Shown piece after piece: positions 36,616 to 45,575 of a stretch of 64,000 nucleotides of DNA (position 1 is the stretch's first letter; each line of letters begins with the position of its first letter). Source of the stretch: Bacteroidota bacterium (GTDB lineage: Bacteria > Bacteroidota > Bacteroidia > Chitinophagales > Chitinophagaceae); the NCBI GenBank assembly GCA_013288945.1, contig JABDAZ010000002.1, forward strand, positions 85,182 to 149,181, written 5' to 3'. The translations under genes were made by a program, and so were the position numbers. The notes below the pieces were generated by a model. It was not told the origin of the DNA. It ran no database searches and saw nothing but the letters and a program-made list of their open reading frames with translations.

Positions 36616-38550
36616 TTAATAAGATTCGGTAACCTTTACAGTTTCTTTCATCATTTCACGAACTGCATCTGCAATGGCTTTGGCATCGTAATGGCATTCG
36701 TTATACAATTCTTTTAATGAGCCATGTTCAACAATTGCATCGGGAATGCCAAGCATTTTTACCTGCGCTTTATAATTATGTTTCGACATAAATTCGAGCA
36801 CGGCGCTTCCGAATCCGCCAACAATTGTTCCATCTTCAATGGTTATTATTTTATCAAATTTGCTTAATGCATCGTGCAACAAATCTTCATCAATTGGTTT
36901 TACAAAACGCATATCATAATGAGCCACATTTAATCCATCAGCTTTCAATTCGCGAATAGCTGTTGCTGCAAAATTTCCCGGATGACCTAATGATAAAACC
37001 GCTATATCTTTTCCATCTTTTAATTTTCTTCCGGTACCAATTTTTATTTCTTTCATTTCCGTTCTCCATTCCGGCATCACGCCTTCGCCGCGCGGGTAGC
37101 GGATTACAAACGGATCTGTAATTGAATCCAATTGCGACGTGTACATCAAATTGCGCAATTCGCTTTCATTCATCGGTGCACTTATTATCATATTCGGGAT
37201 GCAACGCATATACGGAATATCATAAGCGCCATGATGCGTTGCGCCATCATCGCCAACCAAACCTGCGCGATCCAAACAGAATACAACAGGCAAATTTTGT
37301 ATTGCCACATCATGAATTACCTGGTCGTATGCGCGCTGCATAAATGAGGAATAAATATTGCAAAAAACTTTCATTCCCTGCGTGGCCATGCCTGCACTTA
37401 ACGTTACGGCATGCTGTTCGCAAATACCCACATCAAATGCGCGGTCAGGCATTTTATCCATCATAAATTTTAAGGAAGATCCTGATGGCATTGCAGGCGT
37501 TACGCCCATTATTTTATTATTCTTTTCGGCCAATTCAATTATTGTATGGCCAAAAACATCCTGGTATTTTGGCGGCTGTGGAAGATCATATTTTTTCTTA
37601 TAAATTTCTCCCGTAATCTTATCAAACAAACCTGGCGCGTGCCATTTGGTTTGGTCTTTTTCTGCAAGCGCATATCCTTTGCCTTTTGTTGTAATAATGT
37701 GCAACAATTTTGGGCCGGGAATATTTTTTAAATCATTTAATGTATCAACCAATTTCGTCAAATTGTGCCCGTCAATCGGGCCGAAATATCTTAAGTTTAA
37801 TGCTTCAAAAAGATTACTGCTTTTGTTTAAAAAACTTTTAATGCTGTGATCAATTTTACTTGCCACTTCACGGCTGAATTGTTTTCCAACTGGCAATTTT
37901 CCAAGTGCTTTCCAGATATCGTCTTTAAATTTATTATACGTTTGAGAAGTAGTAATGTCAGTTAAATATTCTTTCAGCGCACCAACATTTTGATCGATGC
38001 TCATGCAATTATCATTAAGCACGACTAATAAATCTGTATCTGCAACGCCAGCATGGTTCATGCCTTCAAACGCCAGTCCCGCCGTCATTGCGCCATCACC
38101 AATTATCGCTACTGATTTTCGATCTTTTTCACCTTTGTATTTTGAAGCCATCGCCATACCAAGTGCGGCGCTTATTGATGTGGAAGAATGGCCAACGCCA
38201 AAAGAATCATACTCGCTTTCACCACGTTTTGGAAAGCCGCTTAAGCCATTATATTTTCTGTTTGTTGAAAAATTATCGCGCCTGCCTGTAAGAATTTTAT
38301 GCCCGTAAGCCTGGTGCCCAACATCCCAAACCAATTGATCGTAAGGCGTATTAAAAACATAATGGAGCGCCGTCGTCAGTTCAACAACACCCAGGCTTGC
38401 GCCAAAATGGCCACCATACACGCTTACAACGTCAATAATATATTGGCGTAATTCATCATTAACGATTTGTAAATCTTCGCGGCTGAGTTTTTTTAGATCT
38501 TCAGGCGCATTAATGGTTTGCAGTAATGGTCCGGGGGTAATTTCCATCAA
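36616..38550 (-). CDS. dxs: 1-deoxy-D-xylulose-5-phosphate synthase
   Basis: A 644-residue thiamine-diphosphate enzyme, first step of the MEP isoprenoid pathway. GGHFGASLGVVELTTALHY, the TPP motif IGDGAMTAGLAFEGMNHAG with LNDN, DGHNL, and the second-domain GICEQHAVT and HHGAYDIPYMR motifs are present. Length and domain order are normal. The start is MMEITPG at 38550, with the second Met equally possible. Monocistronic, with a terminator behind it. Confidence 0.97.
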   Translation of the reverse strand: MMEITPGPLLQTINAPEDLKKLSREDLQIVNDELRQYIIDVVSVYGGHFGASLGVVELTTALHYVFNTPYDQLVWDVGHQAYGHKILTGRRDNFSTNRKYNGLSGFPKRGESEYDSFGVGHSSTSISAALGMAMASKYKGEKDRKSVAIIGDGAMTAGLAFEGMNHAGVADTDLLVVLNDNCMSIDQNVGALKEYLTDITTSQTYNKFKDDIWKALGKLPVGKQFSREVASKIDHSIKSFLNKSSNLFEALNLRYFGPIDGHNLTKLVDTLNDLKNIPGPKLLHIITTKGKGYALAEKDQTKWHAPGLFDKITGEIYKKKYDLPQPPKYQDVFGHTIIELAEKNNKIMGVTPAMPSGSSLKFMMDKMPDRAFDVGICEQHAVTLSAGMATQGMKVFCNIYSSFMQRAYDQVIHDVAIQNLPVVFCLDRAGLVGDDGATHHGAYDIPYMRCIPNMIISAPMNESELRNLMYTSQLDSITDPFVIRYPRGEGVMPEWRTEMKEIKIGTGRKLKDGKDIAVLSLGHPGNFAATAIRELKADGLNVAHYDMRFVKPIDEDLLHDALSKFDKIITIEDGTIVGGFGSAVLEFMSKHNYKAQVKMLGIPDAIVEHGSLKELYNECHYDAKAIADAVREMMKETVKVTESY

Positions 38551-38814
38551 CGAATTTTTGAAATATAAAAGTACATCTTTATTTTTTCAGATCATAATAG
38601 CGCGGCGGCTTTTGGAGATTATACAGGCGAATTGATTTTAAAAACCGGTGAACGTATAAACAAACGTTATTTCATTAATAACAAGCTTATTTTCGGTAAT
38701 AAAAGTAATTTTTAAAACCAGGTTACTCACCGGCAAATATATTAAGCAACTGCACCGATGAACTGCGTATTTCGCCATTAATACAATAATAACCATTGCC
38801 GCAGCAGAAAATTT

Positions 38815-38822
38815 TATTTTTG
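38815..38822 (+). promoter_or_regulatory. -7 promoter element TATTTTTG for the histidine kinase gene
   Basis: TATTTTTG fits TAnnTTTG and sits 17 bp before the ATG at 38840. It makes the TTG at 38825 an unlikely start. The remaining 264 bp to dxs carry nothing else clear. Confidence 0.6.
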
Positions 38823-38839
38823 ATTTGTTAAACATTAAT

Positions 38840-39892
38840 ATGCCTAAAAACAGTACAAAATATTACTGGTGGTGCCAGTTTGGTGGTTGGGGAGTGTTGG
38901 CGCTTTTCTGGATTCTTTTTACACTTACGTTTGATCAGAAAGTTACCGTTGTTGTATTTCAACGTTTGGCATTAATGATTTTTTCGGGCATTCTTGTCAC
39001 GCATTTATTTCGCCTTGTGATTCAAAAATTCAACTGGCTTTTATTATCAGTTGAAAAAGTAATTCCAAAATTAATTATTGGAATTATATGCGTTTGTATT
39101 GTTGATGGTTTGGTAAGAATTGGTACGGTTAATTTATTAAACATCACAACCAATCAAAGCAAGCGCGATTTATTAACGAGATTAATAGCATACACACTTG
39201 AAAATTTTCTTTCTATAATTCCGTGGACGCTGATTTATTATTTTTATCACTACATAGAAAAAAGCCGCAAGCAACAATTTGATACATTAAGGTTAGAAGC
39301 TTTAGTAAAAGAATTAGAATTAAAAACTATTAAAGCACACATTAACCCGCATTTTATTTTTAATGCATTAAACAGCATCCGCGCATTAATAGATGAAAAC
39401 CCGAGCCGCGCGCGCACTGCCATTACAGAGTTGAGCAATATTTTGCGAAGCAGTATGCAGGCAGAAAAATTAGAGACTGTTACGTTTGAAAAAGAATTGA
39501 ATATTGTAAAAGATTATCTCGCGCTGGAACATATTCGTTTTGAAGATCGGTTAATGATTGAATACGATATTGATGAAGATACACTCAACCAACCGATACC
39601 GCCGATGATGTTGCAAACACTTGTTGAGAATGCGATTAAACATGGAATCAGCAAGCAGGTGAGTGGCGGCATTGTAAAAATTACTTCTGATTTTAAAAGC
39701 ACTTTTCATGAATTGATTATTCAAAACACCGGGAGATTAAATGGAGAAATAAATGGCGATGGTTTCGGGCTTGCCAGCACAAAAAACCGCTTGCAATTAT
39801 TATTCGGTGAAAAAGCAAATTTTAATATTAAAGAAGTGAATGGAAATACGGTTGAAGCAACGGTTTTAATTCCTGTTGATATTGTTAAATAG
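38840..39892 (+). CDS. LytS/YehU-type sensor histidine kinase
   Basis: A 350-residue membrane kinase with four N-terminal helices (residues about 10-140). The His_kinase domain follows, with the phospho-accepting His in KAHINPHFIFNALNSIRALI, then an HATPase with MMLQTLVENAIKHG (N box) and GFGLASTKNRL (G box). Such kinases normally pair with a LytTR response regulator; none is next to it, so it is an orphan here. The signal is unknown. Confidence 0.9.
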   Translation: MPKNSTKYYWWCQFGGWGVLALFWILFTLTFDQKVTVVVFQRLALMIFSGILVTHLFRLVIQKFNWLLLSVEKVIPKLIIGIICVCIVDGLVRIGTVNLLNITTNQSKRDLLTRLIAYTLENFLSIIPWTLIYYFYHYIEKSRKQQFDTLRLEALVKELELKTIKAHINPHFIFNALNSIRALIDENPSRARTAITELSNILRSSMQAEKLETVTFEKELNIVKDYLALEHIRFEDRLMIEYDIDEDTLNQPIPPMMLQTLVENAIKHGISKQVSGGIVKITSDFKSTFHELIIQNTGRLNGEINGDGFGLASTKNRLQLLFGEKANFNIKEVNGNTVEATVLIPVDIVK

Positions 39893-39912
39893 TTTTTATT
39901 TCTCACGAAAAA

Positions 39913-40016
39913 GTTCACTATTGATTGATGGCTGATGAACGAGTTCAATTTTAGATAATCAAATAAAAAAAACTTACAAAATTTTTTCGGCCAACGATCA
40001 ACCATCATCAATCAAA
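39913..40016. repeat. Heptamer-phased inverted repeat (word TTGATTG)
   Basis: The left arm has TTGATTG, ATGGCTG, ATGAACG; the right arm on the minus strand has TTGATTG, ATGATGG, TTGATCG, TTGGCCG. About 45 bp of A-rich DNA separates them. It lies between the kinase and TonB-receptor genes. Confidence 0.65.
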
Positions 40017-40073
40017 CTTATTTTTCCATCAAACATTATTTTCTTATTTATTAATAAAAATATTTCAAATCTT

Positions 40074-40105
40074 TTTGGTTTATAAAATAAACTACTTTAC
40101 ATTTG
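40074..40105 (+). promoter_or_regulatory. Promoter of the TonB-dependent receptor gene
   Basis: TTTG at 40074-40077, 20-bp spacer, TACATTTG at 40098-40105. Confidence 0.72.
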
Positions 40106-40122
40106 GAATAAATTTATAGATT

Positions 40123-42375
40123 GTGAAACGGAATTTTTTATTTTTATTTTTATTTATAATAGATGTGTCTGCTTTTTGCCAGTTTACAATCAGCGGAAAA
40201 GTGAAAGACACGAAAGGCAAGCCAGTTGCGGGCGCCAGCGTTTCTTTAAAAAATTCTTATGATGGTGCAACTGCCGATTCAACCGGCGCTTTCCATTTTA
40301 AAACTTCTGAAAAAGGGGAACAGTTGATTGAAGTAACCAACATTGGTTACAATTCTTTTGAGCAAAAAATTATACTTGATAAAAATATAATTATTGATGC
40401 CGTATTAAAAGAACAGTTGAATGAATTGAAAGCAGTAACAATAACTGCAGGCTCTTTTTCCGCAGGCGATAAAACGCGCGGCGCAGTATTAAGTTCGCTG
40501 GATGTGGCTACCACAGCGGGTTCCAATGCTGATATTACTGCTGCATTAAAAACTTTACCGGGCGCGCAACAAGTTGGTGAGCAGGAAGGTTTGTTTGTTC
40601 GCGGCGGCGCAGGCTATGAAGCGAAACAATATATTGACGGCACGCTTGTTAATAATCCTTACTACGCAAGCGTTCCAGACATTTCATCGCGTGGGCGTTT
40701 TTCTCCGTTCTTATTTAAAGGAACAGTTTTTAGCACAGGCGGTTATTCTGCTTTGTATGGACAAGCATTATCTTCAGTTGTTTTATTGGAGTCGATTGAT
40801 CTTCCTGAAAAATCAGAAATTGATGCAACAATTTCTCCTCTGATTGTTGGTGTTGGAACGCAACAGCTCGCAAAAGATAAAAAATCATCATGGGGGATTA
40901 ATTACAGTTATACCAATGTGGGATTATATTTTGATGCAGTAAAACAAACGCCGGATTATTTTAAAGTGCCGCAATTTCATAATGCTGATGCAAACTTTCG
41001 CATTAAAACAAAAAGCGGCGGAATGATAAAATATTACACAACTTTTGGTTACAGCAATCTTGGATTGAGAAGGCAGGATGTTGACAGTTTGAATTTGAAT
41101 GATGCATTTGGTGTAAAAAATATTAACTGGTATAATAATTTAAGCTGGCGCGAATATTTAAGCAACGGCTGGAAAATGAACCTGGGCGCGAGTTACAGCA
41201 CAAACAACGATAACGTTTTTCAACAGGTACAAAATTTAAAAAATCAACCGGAACAATTTAGTGATTCAACATTCTGGATGTTGTTTAAAAATTTATCATT
41301 AATAAACCGGCAGGATTTATCGCAGGTAAAAGCTGTGTTTGAAAAAAAATTGGGAGGAATTAGTGCGTTGCGTTTCGGCGGAGAATATTGGTATGCTTAC
41401 AACAAACAACCATTCAACCAAGTAAACCTTGATACTGTTTTTACATTTAAAGATAATCTTACATCGTTGTTTGCAGAGTCTGATATTTATTTAACCAATG
41501 AACTTGCTGCAAAAGTTGGTGTGCGTTTTGAACATTCATCGGTTATTAATAAATCTGATATCGCACCAAGAATTTCCCTTGCATATAAAACTGGAAAAGA
41601 TGCGCAGGTTTCTATTGCTTACGGAATTTTTTATCAGAAGCCTGAGAATGCGCAATTGTATTATACAACCAATCTTGGTTTTACAAAAGCAACGCACTAC
41701 ATTATCAATTACCAAAAGATGACGAAAGACAGGATTTTTCGTATTGAAACTTATTATAAACAATATGCTGATTTAATAAAAACAGTTCCTGTAAATTATT
41801 TTTATTCAACCTATAATAACTCCGGAACTGGCTATGCGCGCGGCTTTGAGCTTTTCTGGCGCGATAAAAAATCTATTAAAGATTTTGATTATTGGATCAG
41901 TTATTCTTATTTAAATACAAAAAGAAATTATTTAAACTACACAACGCAACTGATGCCAAATTTTGCAGCAACACATACTGCATCCATTGTTGCAAAACGT
42001 TTTTTTACAAAAATAAAATCCGGTTTTAATGTTACGTACAGTTACGCAACCGGAAGGCCGTATTATAATTTTATGCTTGATAGTACCAACAAATATTATT
42101 TGGGTGACCAGGGAAAAACAAAAAGTTATAATAGTTTAAATTTTAGCGCAGAGTACGTACCAAGCATTGGTAAAAAAAATGCAAAAACATTTGTTGTTTT
42201 GTTTGCGAGTGTAAGCAATGTGCTTGGATACAATTCAGTGTATGGATATAATTATTCGTACAGCGGTTTGTATAAACAAGAAATTAATCCGCCGGCAAAA
42301 CGCTTTTATTTTATTGGATGTTTTTTAAGCTGGGGTGTTGATAGAACGCAGGATGCGATTAATAATAATTTATAA
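40123..42375 (+). CDS. TonB-dependent receptor with carboxypeptidase-like N-terminal domain
   Basis: A 750-residue outer-membrane receptor. A signal peptide (to about residue 19) is followed by a CarboxypepD_reg-like domain (FTISGKVKDTKGKPVAGASV) at about 20-105. The plug domain comes next (ALKTLPGAQQVGEQEGLFVRGG, residues 145-165), then a 22-strand-type barrel to the C-terminus. There is no SusD partner next to it, so it is not a classical SusC. The start codon is GTG at 40123. The substrate is unknown. Confidence 0.92.
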   Translation: MKRNFLFLFLFIIDVSAFCQFTISGKVKDTKGKPVAGASVSLKNSYDGATADSTGAFHFKTSEKGEQLIEVTNIGYNSFEQKIILDKNIIIDAVLKEQLNELKAVTITAGSFSAGDKTRGAVLSSLDVATTAGSNADITAALKTLPGAQQVGEQEGLFVRGGAGYEAKQYIDGTLVNNPYYASVPDISSRGRFSPFLFKGTVFSTGGYSALYGQALSSVVLLESIDLPEKSEIDATISPLIVGVGTQQLAKDKKSSWGINYSYTNVGLYFDAVKQTPDYFKVPQFHNADANFRIKTKSGGMIKYYTTFGYSNLGLRRQDVDSLNLNDAFGVKNINWYNNLSWREYLSNGWKMNLGASYSTNNDNVFQQVQNLKNQPEQFSDSTFWMLFKNLSLINRQDLSQVKAVFEKKLGGISALRFGGEYWYAYNKQPFNQVNLDTVFTFKDNLTSLFAESDIYLTNELAAKVGVRFEHSSVINKSDIAPRISLAYKTGKDAQVSIAYGIFYQKPENAQLYYTTNLGFTKATHYIINYQKMTKDRIFRIETYYKQYADLIKTVPVNYFYSTYNNSGTGYARGFELFWRDKKSIKDFDYWISYSYLNTKRNYLNYTTQLMPNFAATHTASIVAKRFFTKIKSGFNVTYSYATGRPYYNFMLDSTNKYYLGDQGKTKSYNSLNFSAEYVPSIGKKNAKTFVVLFASVSNVLGYNSVYGYNYSYSGLYKQEINPPAKRFYFIGCFLSWGVDRTQDAINNNL

Positions 42376-42393
42376 AAATTAAAATCAATTAAT

Positions 42394-42661
42394 ATGGATA
42401 CGCAACAAAAGGACGACATGCTCTGGAAGCTTGCAAAAAAAAAGAGCAGATTTTAAATGGAGCCTTGCAGCATATATTTTCATAAGCATATTTTTTACCG
42501 GAATATGGTTCTTATCATCTGACAGCAATAATTATTTCTGGCCGGGATGGATTATGTTTTGGTGGGGGATTGGCACTTTATATCAATATGTGGATGCTTA
42601 TCATTCAAACAATATTTTTTCTGTGAATGCAGAATATGAAAAATTAAAACAACAAAATTAA
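42394..42661 (+). CDS. 2TM-domain small membrane protein with frameshift at an A9 tract
   Basis: The ATG at 42394 starts MDTQQKDDMLWKLAKKK in one frame, which stops at 42451-42453 after 19 codons. Skipping one A in the run of nine A at 42435-42443 joins it to RADFKWSLAAYIFISIFF and the rest of a two-helix protein ending at 42661. This restores the usual 2TM-domain layout (MLWKLAKKR then two hydrophobic helices with WPGWIMFWW between). The break could be a sequencing error, phase variation or slippage decoding. The second part could also be read alone from the TTG at 42431. Confidence 0.75.
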
Positions 42662-42683
42662 TTACAACAAAAAATCAATTACA

Positions 42684-43310
42684 ATGAAAAAAATGATGTT
42701 CTCTTTTATTTTATTAATCGCAGTTACAGCAAATGCGCAAAGCGATAAATATGCAAGTGCAATGCAGGCAAATATTACATTATTGGATTCTGCAAAAACA
42801 ACTGCAGATTATGAAAATGTAACCAACGCCTTTGTTCGTGTGGGCGATGCAGAAAAAACACAATGGCTTCCTTATTATTATGCAGCGCTTGCGCAAACAC
42901 GCATTGGTTGGACAGATAAAAAATCAGATAAAGATCAATTGGCAGAAAAAACAAAAGCGCTTGTTGCAAAAGCAGAAGCGATTGAAAAAAATGCAGAACT
43001 ATGTACAATAACAAACATGGCTGCAACACAACAAATGCTTGTTGACCCGCAAAGCCGCTGGCAAACGTATGGCACAGAAGCCAGTACAGCACTGCAAACC
43101 GGCATGCAACTCGATCCCACAAATCCGCGTTTATATTATTTACAAGGCATGAGTATTTTCGGAACGCCTGAACAATTTGGTGGCGGCAAAGACAAAGCAA
43201 AACCTGTTTTTCAAAAAGCAGTTGACTTGTACAAAACTTTTAAAGTAAAACCATTGTATCCAAGCTGGGGACAAAAAGAAGCAGAAGCAATGCTTGCAAA
43301 ATGCCAGTAA
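42684..43310 (+). CDS. Exported TPR-like protein of unknown function
   Basis: 208 residues. The signal peptide MKKMMFSFILLIAVTANAQ is cleaved near residue 19. The mature part is helical, with alanine-rich repeats (YASAMQANITLLDSAKT, YYYAALAQTRIGW, LDPTNPRLYYLQGMSIFGTP) that look like degenerate tetratricopeptide repeats. I do not recognise a named family. It lies 22 bp after the 2TM gene and 65 bp before the next membrane protein, so these genes may be cotranscribed. Confidence 0.8.
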   Translation: MKKMMFSFILLIAVTANAQSDKYASAMQANITLLDSAKTTADYENVTNAFVRVGDAEKTQWLPYYYAALAQTRIGWTDKKSDKDQLAEKTKALVAKAEAIEKNAELCTITNMAATQQMLVDPQSRWQTYGTEASTALQTGMQLDPTNPRLYYLQGMSIFGTPEQFGGGKDKAKPVFQKAVDLYKTFKVKPLYPSWGQKEAEAMLAKCQ

Positions 43311-43375
43311 ATTTTTTCATTAATCATATCGGCAGCGCATTATTTGCGCTGCTTATTTTATTTTAATTTATTAAT

Positions 43376-43972
43376 ATGGACAATGTTGAAAATGAATTTT
43401 CGCCGGAAGAAAGCCTGCGGTTAATAAGCTCAATGATTGAGACAACAAAAAATTCATTAAAAGATCGAAGCCATTATTTTTTATTATGGGGTTGGGCAGT
43501 TTTTATTGCATGCATTGGGCAATATTATTTAAAAGTGATTATGAATTATCCAAACCATTACATTGTTTGGTGGATTACGCCGGTAGTATTAATCATACAA
43601 ATTTTTATGATCGTTCGTGATCGTAAAACAGAAAATGTAAAAACTTTTATTAATGAAGTAAGCGCATATTTGTGGACAGCAATCGGGCTTTCATTTTTTG
43701 CAACTTCATTTATTTTCAGCAAAGTTGGCTGGCAAAATTGTTACCCTGTTTATATTATTTTATATGGAATCGGAACTTATGTTTCCGGAAGTATAATAAA
43801 ATTTAAACCATTAATAATTGGTGGCATTATTTGTTTTCCATTAGCTGCAATTACTGCATACCTCAGTTTCGATTACCAGATTATTATGCTCGCTGTCGCG
43901 ATATTAATAAGCTATATTATTCCCGGACATTTATTGCGTATAAAAAGCAGAAAGCAACAAGCCCATGTTTAA
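43376..43972 (+). CDS. Membrane protein paired with a winged-helix regulator
   Basis: 198 residues with about five hydrophobic helices (from residue 38 to 190) and a short acidic N-terminal cytoplasmic part (NEFSPEESLRLISSMIETTK). No enzymatic motif is seen. Its last 8 bases overlap the start of a small DNA-binding protein, which suggests a membrane-sensor and regulator pair. This is inference from overlap. Confidence 0.8.
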   Translation: MDNVENEFSPEESLRLISSMIETTKNSLKDRSHYFLLWGWAVFIACIGQYYLKVIMNYPNHYIVWWITPVVLIIQIFMIVRDRKTENVKTFINEVSAYLWTAIGLSFFATSFIFSKVGWQNCYPVYIILYGIGTYVSGSIIKFKPLIIGGIICFPLAAITAYLSFDYQIIMLAVAILISYIIPGHLLRIKSRKQQAHV

Positions 43973-44255
43973 AGATCTCAATCCCATATTACATTCTCAA
44001 TTGCGGCTTGCTGTTATTTCATTATTAATAAGTGTGAAGGAAGCCGAGTTTACATACATCCGCGAGAAAACAAATGCTACAGCAGGCAATTTAAGTGTGC
44101 AGATTAATAAATTAAAAGATGTTGAATACATTGATGTAACCAAACAATTTAAAGACAATTACCCGCAAACGATTTGTAAAATAACACCAAAAGGAATTAA
44201 AGCTTTTGAAGAATATGTAAAAAGCCTGCAAACTTATTTAGGTGTAAAAAAATAA
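43965..44255 (+). CDS. Winged-helix transcriptional regulator (MarR/ArsR-like fold)
   Basis: A 96-residue single domain: LHSQLRLAVISLLISVKEAE for the first helices, IREKTNATAGNLSVQINKLKD as recognition helix, then the wing (KQFKDNYPQTICKITPKG). This layout fits the DUF4423/winged-helix group often found beside a small membrane protein. The start overlaps the upstream gene by 8 bp, giving translational coupling. An intrinsic terminator follows directly. Confidence 0.87.
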   Translation: MFKDLNPILHSQLRLAVISLLISVKEAEFTYIREKTNATAGNLSVQINKLKDVEYIDVTKQFKDNYPQTICKITPKGIKAFEEYVKSLQTYLGVKK

Positions 44256-44283
44256 AAACCTTCTCCGAAAAGAAGGTTTTTTT
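44254..44283 (+). terminator. Intrinsic terminator
   Basis: AAAACCTTCT pairs with AGAAGGTTTT around CCGAAA, followed by seven T. Confidence 0.92.
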
Positions 44284-44299
44284 CTTACCTCTGAAAACC

Positions 44300-44466
44300 A
44301 AAATATGTTGGATGATAATTGTGAGATGATGATTAATTCAAAATACGTGATTCGGATGATATGATGAATTGAATATAATTATTAATAAATTAAACCACAA
44401 TTACAATAAACTTCATCCCACATCCCGAGACCCGCATCTTTCATATATCATTTTCACAAATCACAA
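44300..44466. repeat. Heptamer-like degenerate repeat region (words GGATGTG, ATTGTGA)
   Basis: On the minus strand the right part reads ATTGTGA, TTTGTGA, AAATGAT, ATATGAA, then AGATGCG, GGTCTCG, GGATGTG, GGATGAA. The left part (GGATGAT, ATTGTGA, GATGATG) resembles it in inverted sense. It lies next to the stop codon of the T9SS-type protein. Confidence 0.5.
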
Positions 44467-44471
44467 TTCGC

Positions 44472-45185
44472 TTAACTCTTTACCAATTGCATTGTCATTC
44501 TTTCGTTGCTATTAATAATAACTTCCAATTGATAAGTGCCAGGTTTTAGTTTGCTTGTTCCATCGAGGCTGTAAGCATTTGAACCGTTGTCTGCACGTTC
44601 TGCTTTTTTCATCAATTGATTGCCATTATTATCTTTCACAGTCAATACCACAAATGAATTTTCTTTTAATTGAACATTAACAAGAATATCATTAACCGCA
44701 GGATCTGGCGTAACGCTTACTGCAGTTACACTTTTGCTGTTGTACATTCTTACAATCAGCATTTTTGAGTAAGAAGAATTGTTTTGTCCGTCGATTTGTT
44801 TGATGCGATAATACAAATCATTTTTGCGGGCAACAGATGGTTTTACAAAATCTGCAAAACTATATTCTGCAACAGAAGATGCATCTGTGTTTCCTTTTAC
44901 TTCACCAACGTTTTCAAAACTGTTTCCGTCGATGCTTCTTTCAACAATAAAATGATCGTATTTATTTCCGTTGGTAATGTCCCAGTGAAGATCAATTTCA
45001 TGGCTCGCATAAGCGGCGTTAAAACTAATCATGCGTTCGGTTAACATGGTTTTTGCAACCATATTTTTTGACGCAGTAATAGTGTCCCTTTCTACATTAT
45101 TATTAATGTACGAATTTGCAAAAAGCCCTGTAGATGCCAATACAATCCCTTGTACAAGCAAGATGCGTTTGATTTGTTGTTTCAT
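44472..45185 (-). CDS. Secreted protein with T9SS type-A-like C-terminal sorting domain
   Basis: 237 residues. The signal peptide ends near LFANS (residue 25). A fibronectin-like beta domain (residues about 55-140, with DLHWDITNGNKYDHFIVERS and YYRIKQIDG) is followed by a C-terminal domain starting VTPDPAVNDILVNV. This domain has the KPGTYQLEVIINS and final VKS pattern of type IX secretion targeting tails, though PDP replaces the usual YPNP. It is probably exported to the surface. The function of the body is unknown. Confidence 0.8.
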   Translation of the reverse strand: MKQQIKRILLVQGIVLASTGLFANSYINNNVERDTITASKNMVAKTMLTERMISFNAAYASHEIDLHWDITNGNKYDHFIVERSIDGNSFENVGEVKGNTDASSVAEYSFADFVKPSVARKNDLYYRIKQIDGQNNSSYSKMLIVRMYNSKSVTAVSVTPDPAVNDILVNVQLKENSFVVLTVKDNNGNQLMKKAERADNGSNAYSLDGTSKLKPGTYQLEVIINSNERMTMQLVKS

Positions 45186-45575
45186 CTTTTGTAGGTTTCA
45201 AAAATTAAAAAATAAAATGCCAGCACATGCGGGCCGCATCAACGTGGGATCGTTCACAGGAGGGAAATAAATTCAGCAAATACTATATCAGTTTCCGGGC
45301 TAAATTTTATTATAAGTATAATAAAAGCTAAGCCTTTTCGGGTAAAGATTTTTGTTTTTTTCTTGGTTTCGGGAATTGGCTGCAAAAAAGATGAAATGGG
45401 TTTTGCAGGAATTGAACTAACTGAGGTGAAGAATCAAAGATAGATAACGAAATCAATTTTTGCAACTGTTTTCAGTAATAAAATTTTCTCATTCATTTTT
45501 AACCTTTTAGCAACCATTATTAAAATAAATTGTAATCATTACTACTTATTTGCTTTTTAAATTTGCAAAACAATT
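45186..45575. other. 390-bp intergenic region between divergent genes
   Basis: No gene, RNA family or clear repeat is recognised. It holds the divergent promoters of the T9SS-type gene and the ABC ATPase. A GC-richer stretch around 45215-45265 (AGCACATGCGGGCCGCATC) and an AT-rich segment with TTATTATAAGTATAATAA near 45310 stand out but cannot be interpreted. Confidence 0.4.
45558..45565 (+). promoter_or_regulatory. -7 promoter element TAAATTTG for the ABC exporter operon
   Basis: TAAATTTG fits TAnnTTTG, with TTG at 45531-45533 as a possible -33. It ends only 10 bp before the ATG, so the leader would be just a few bases or absent. Confidence 0.6.
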
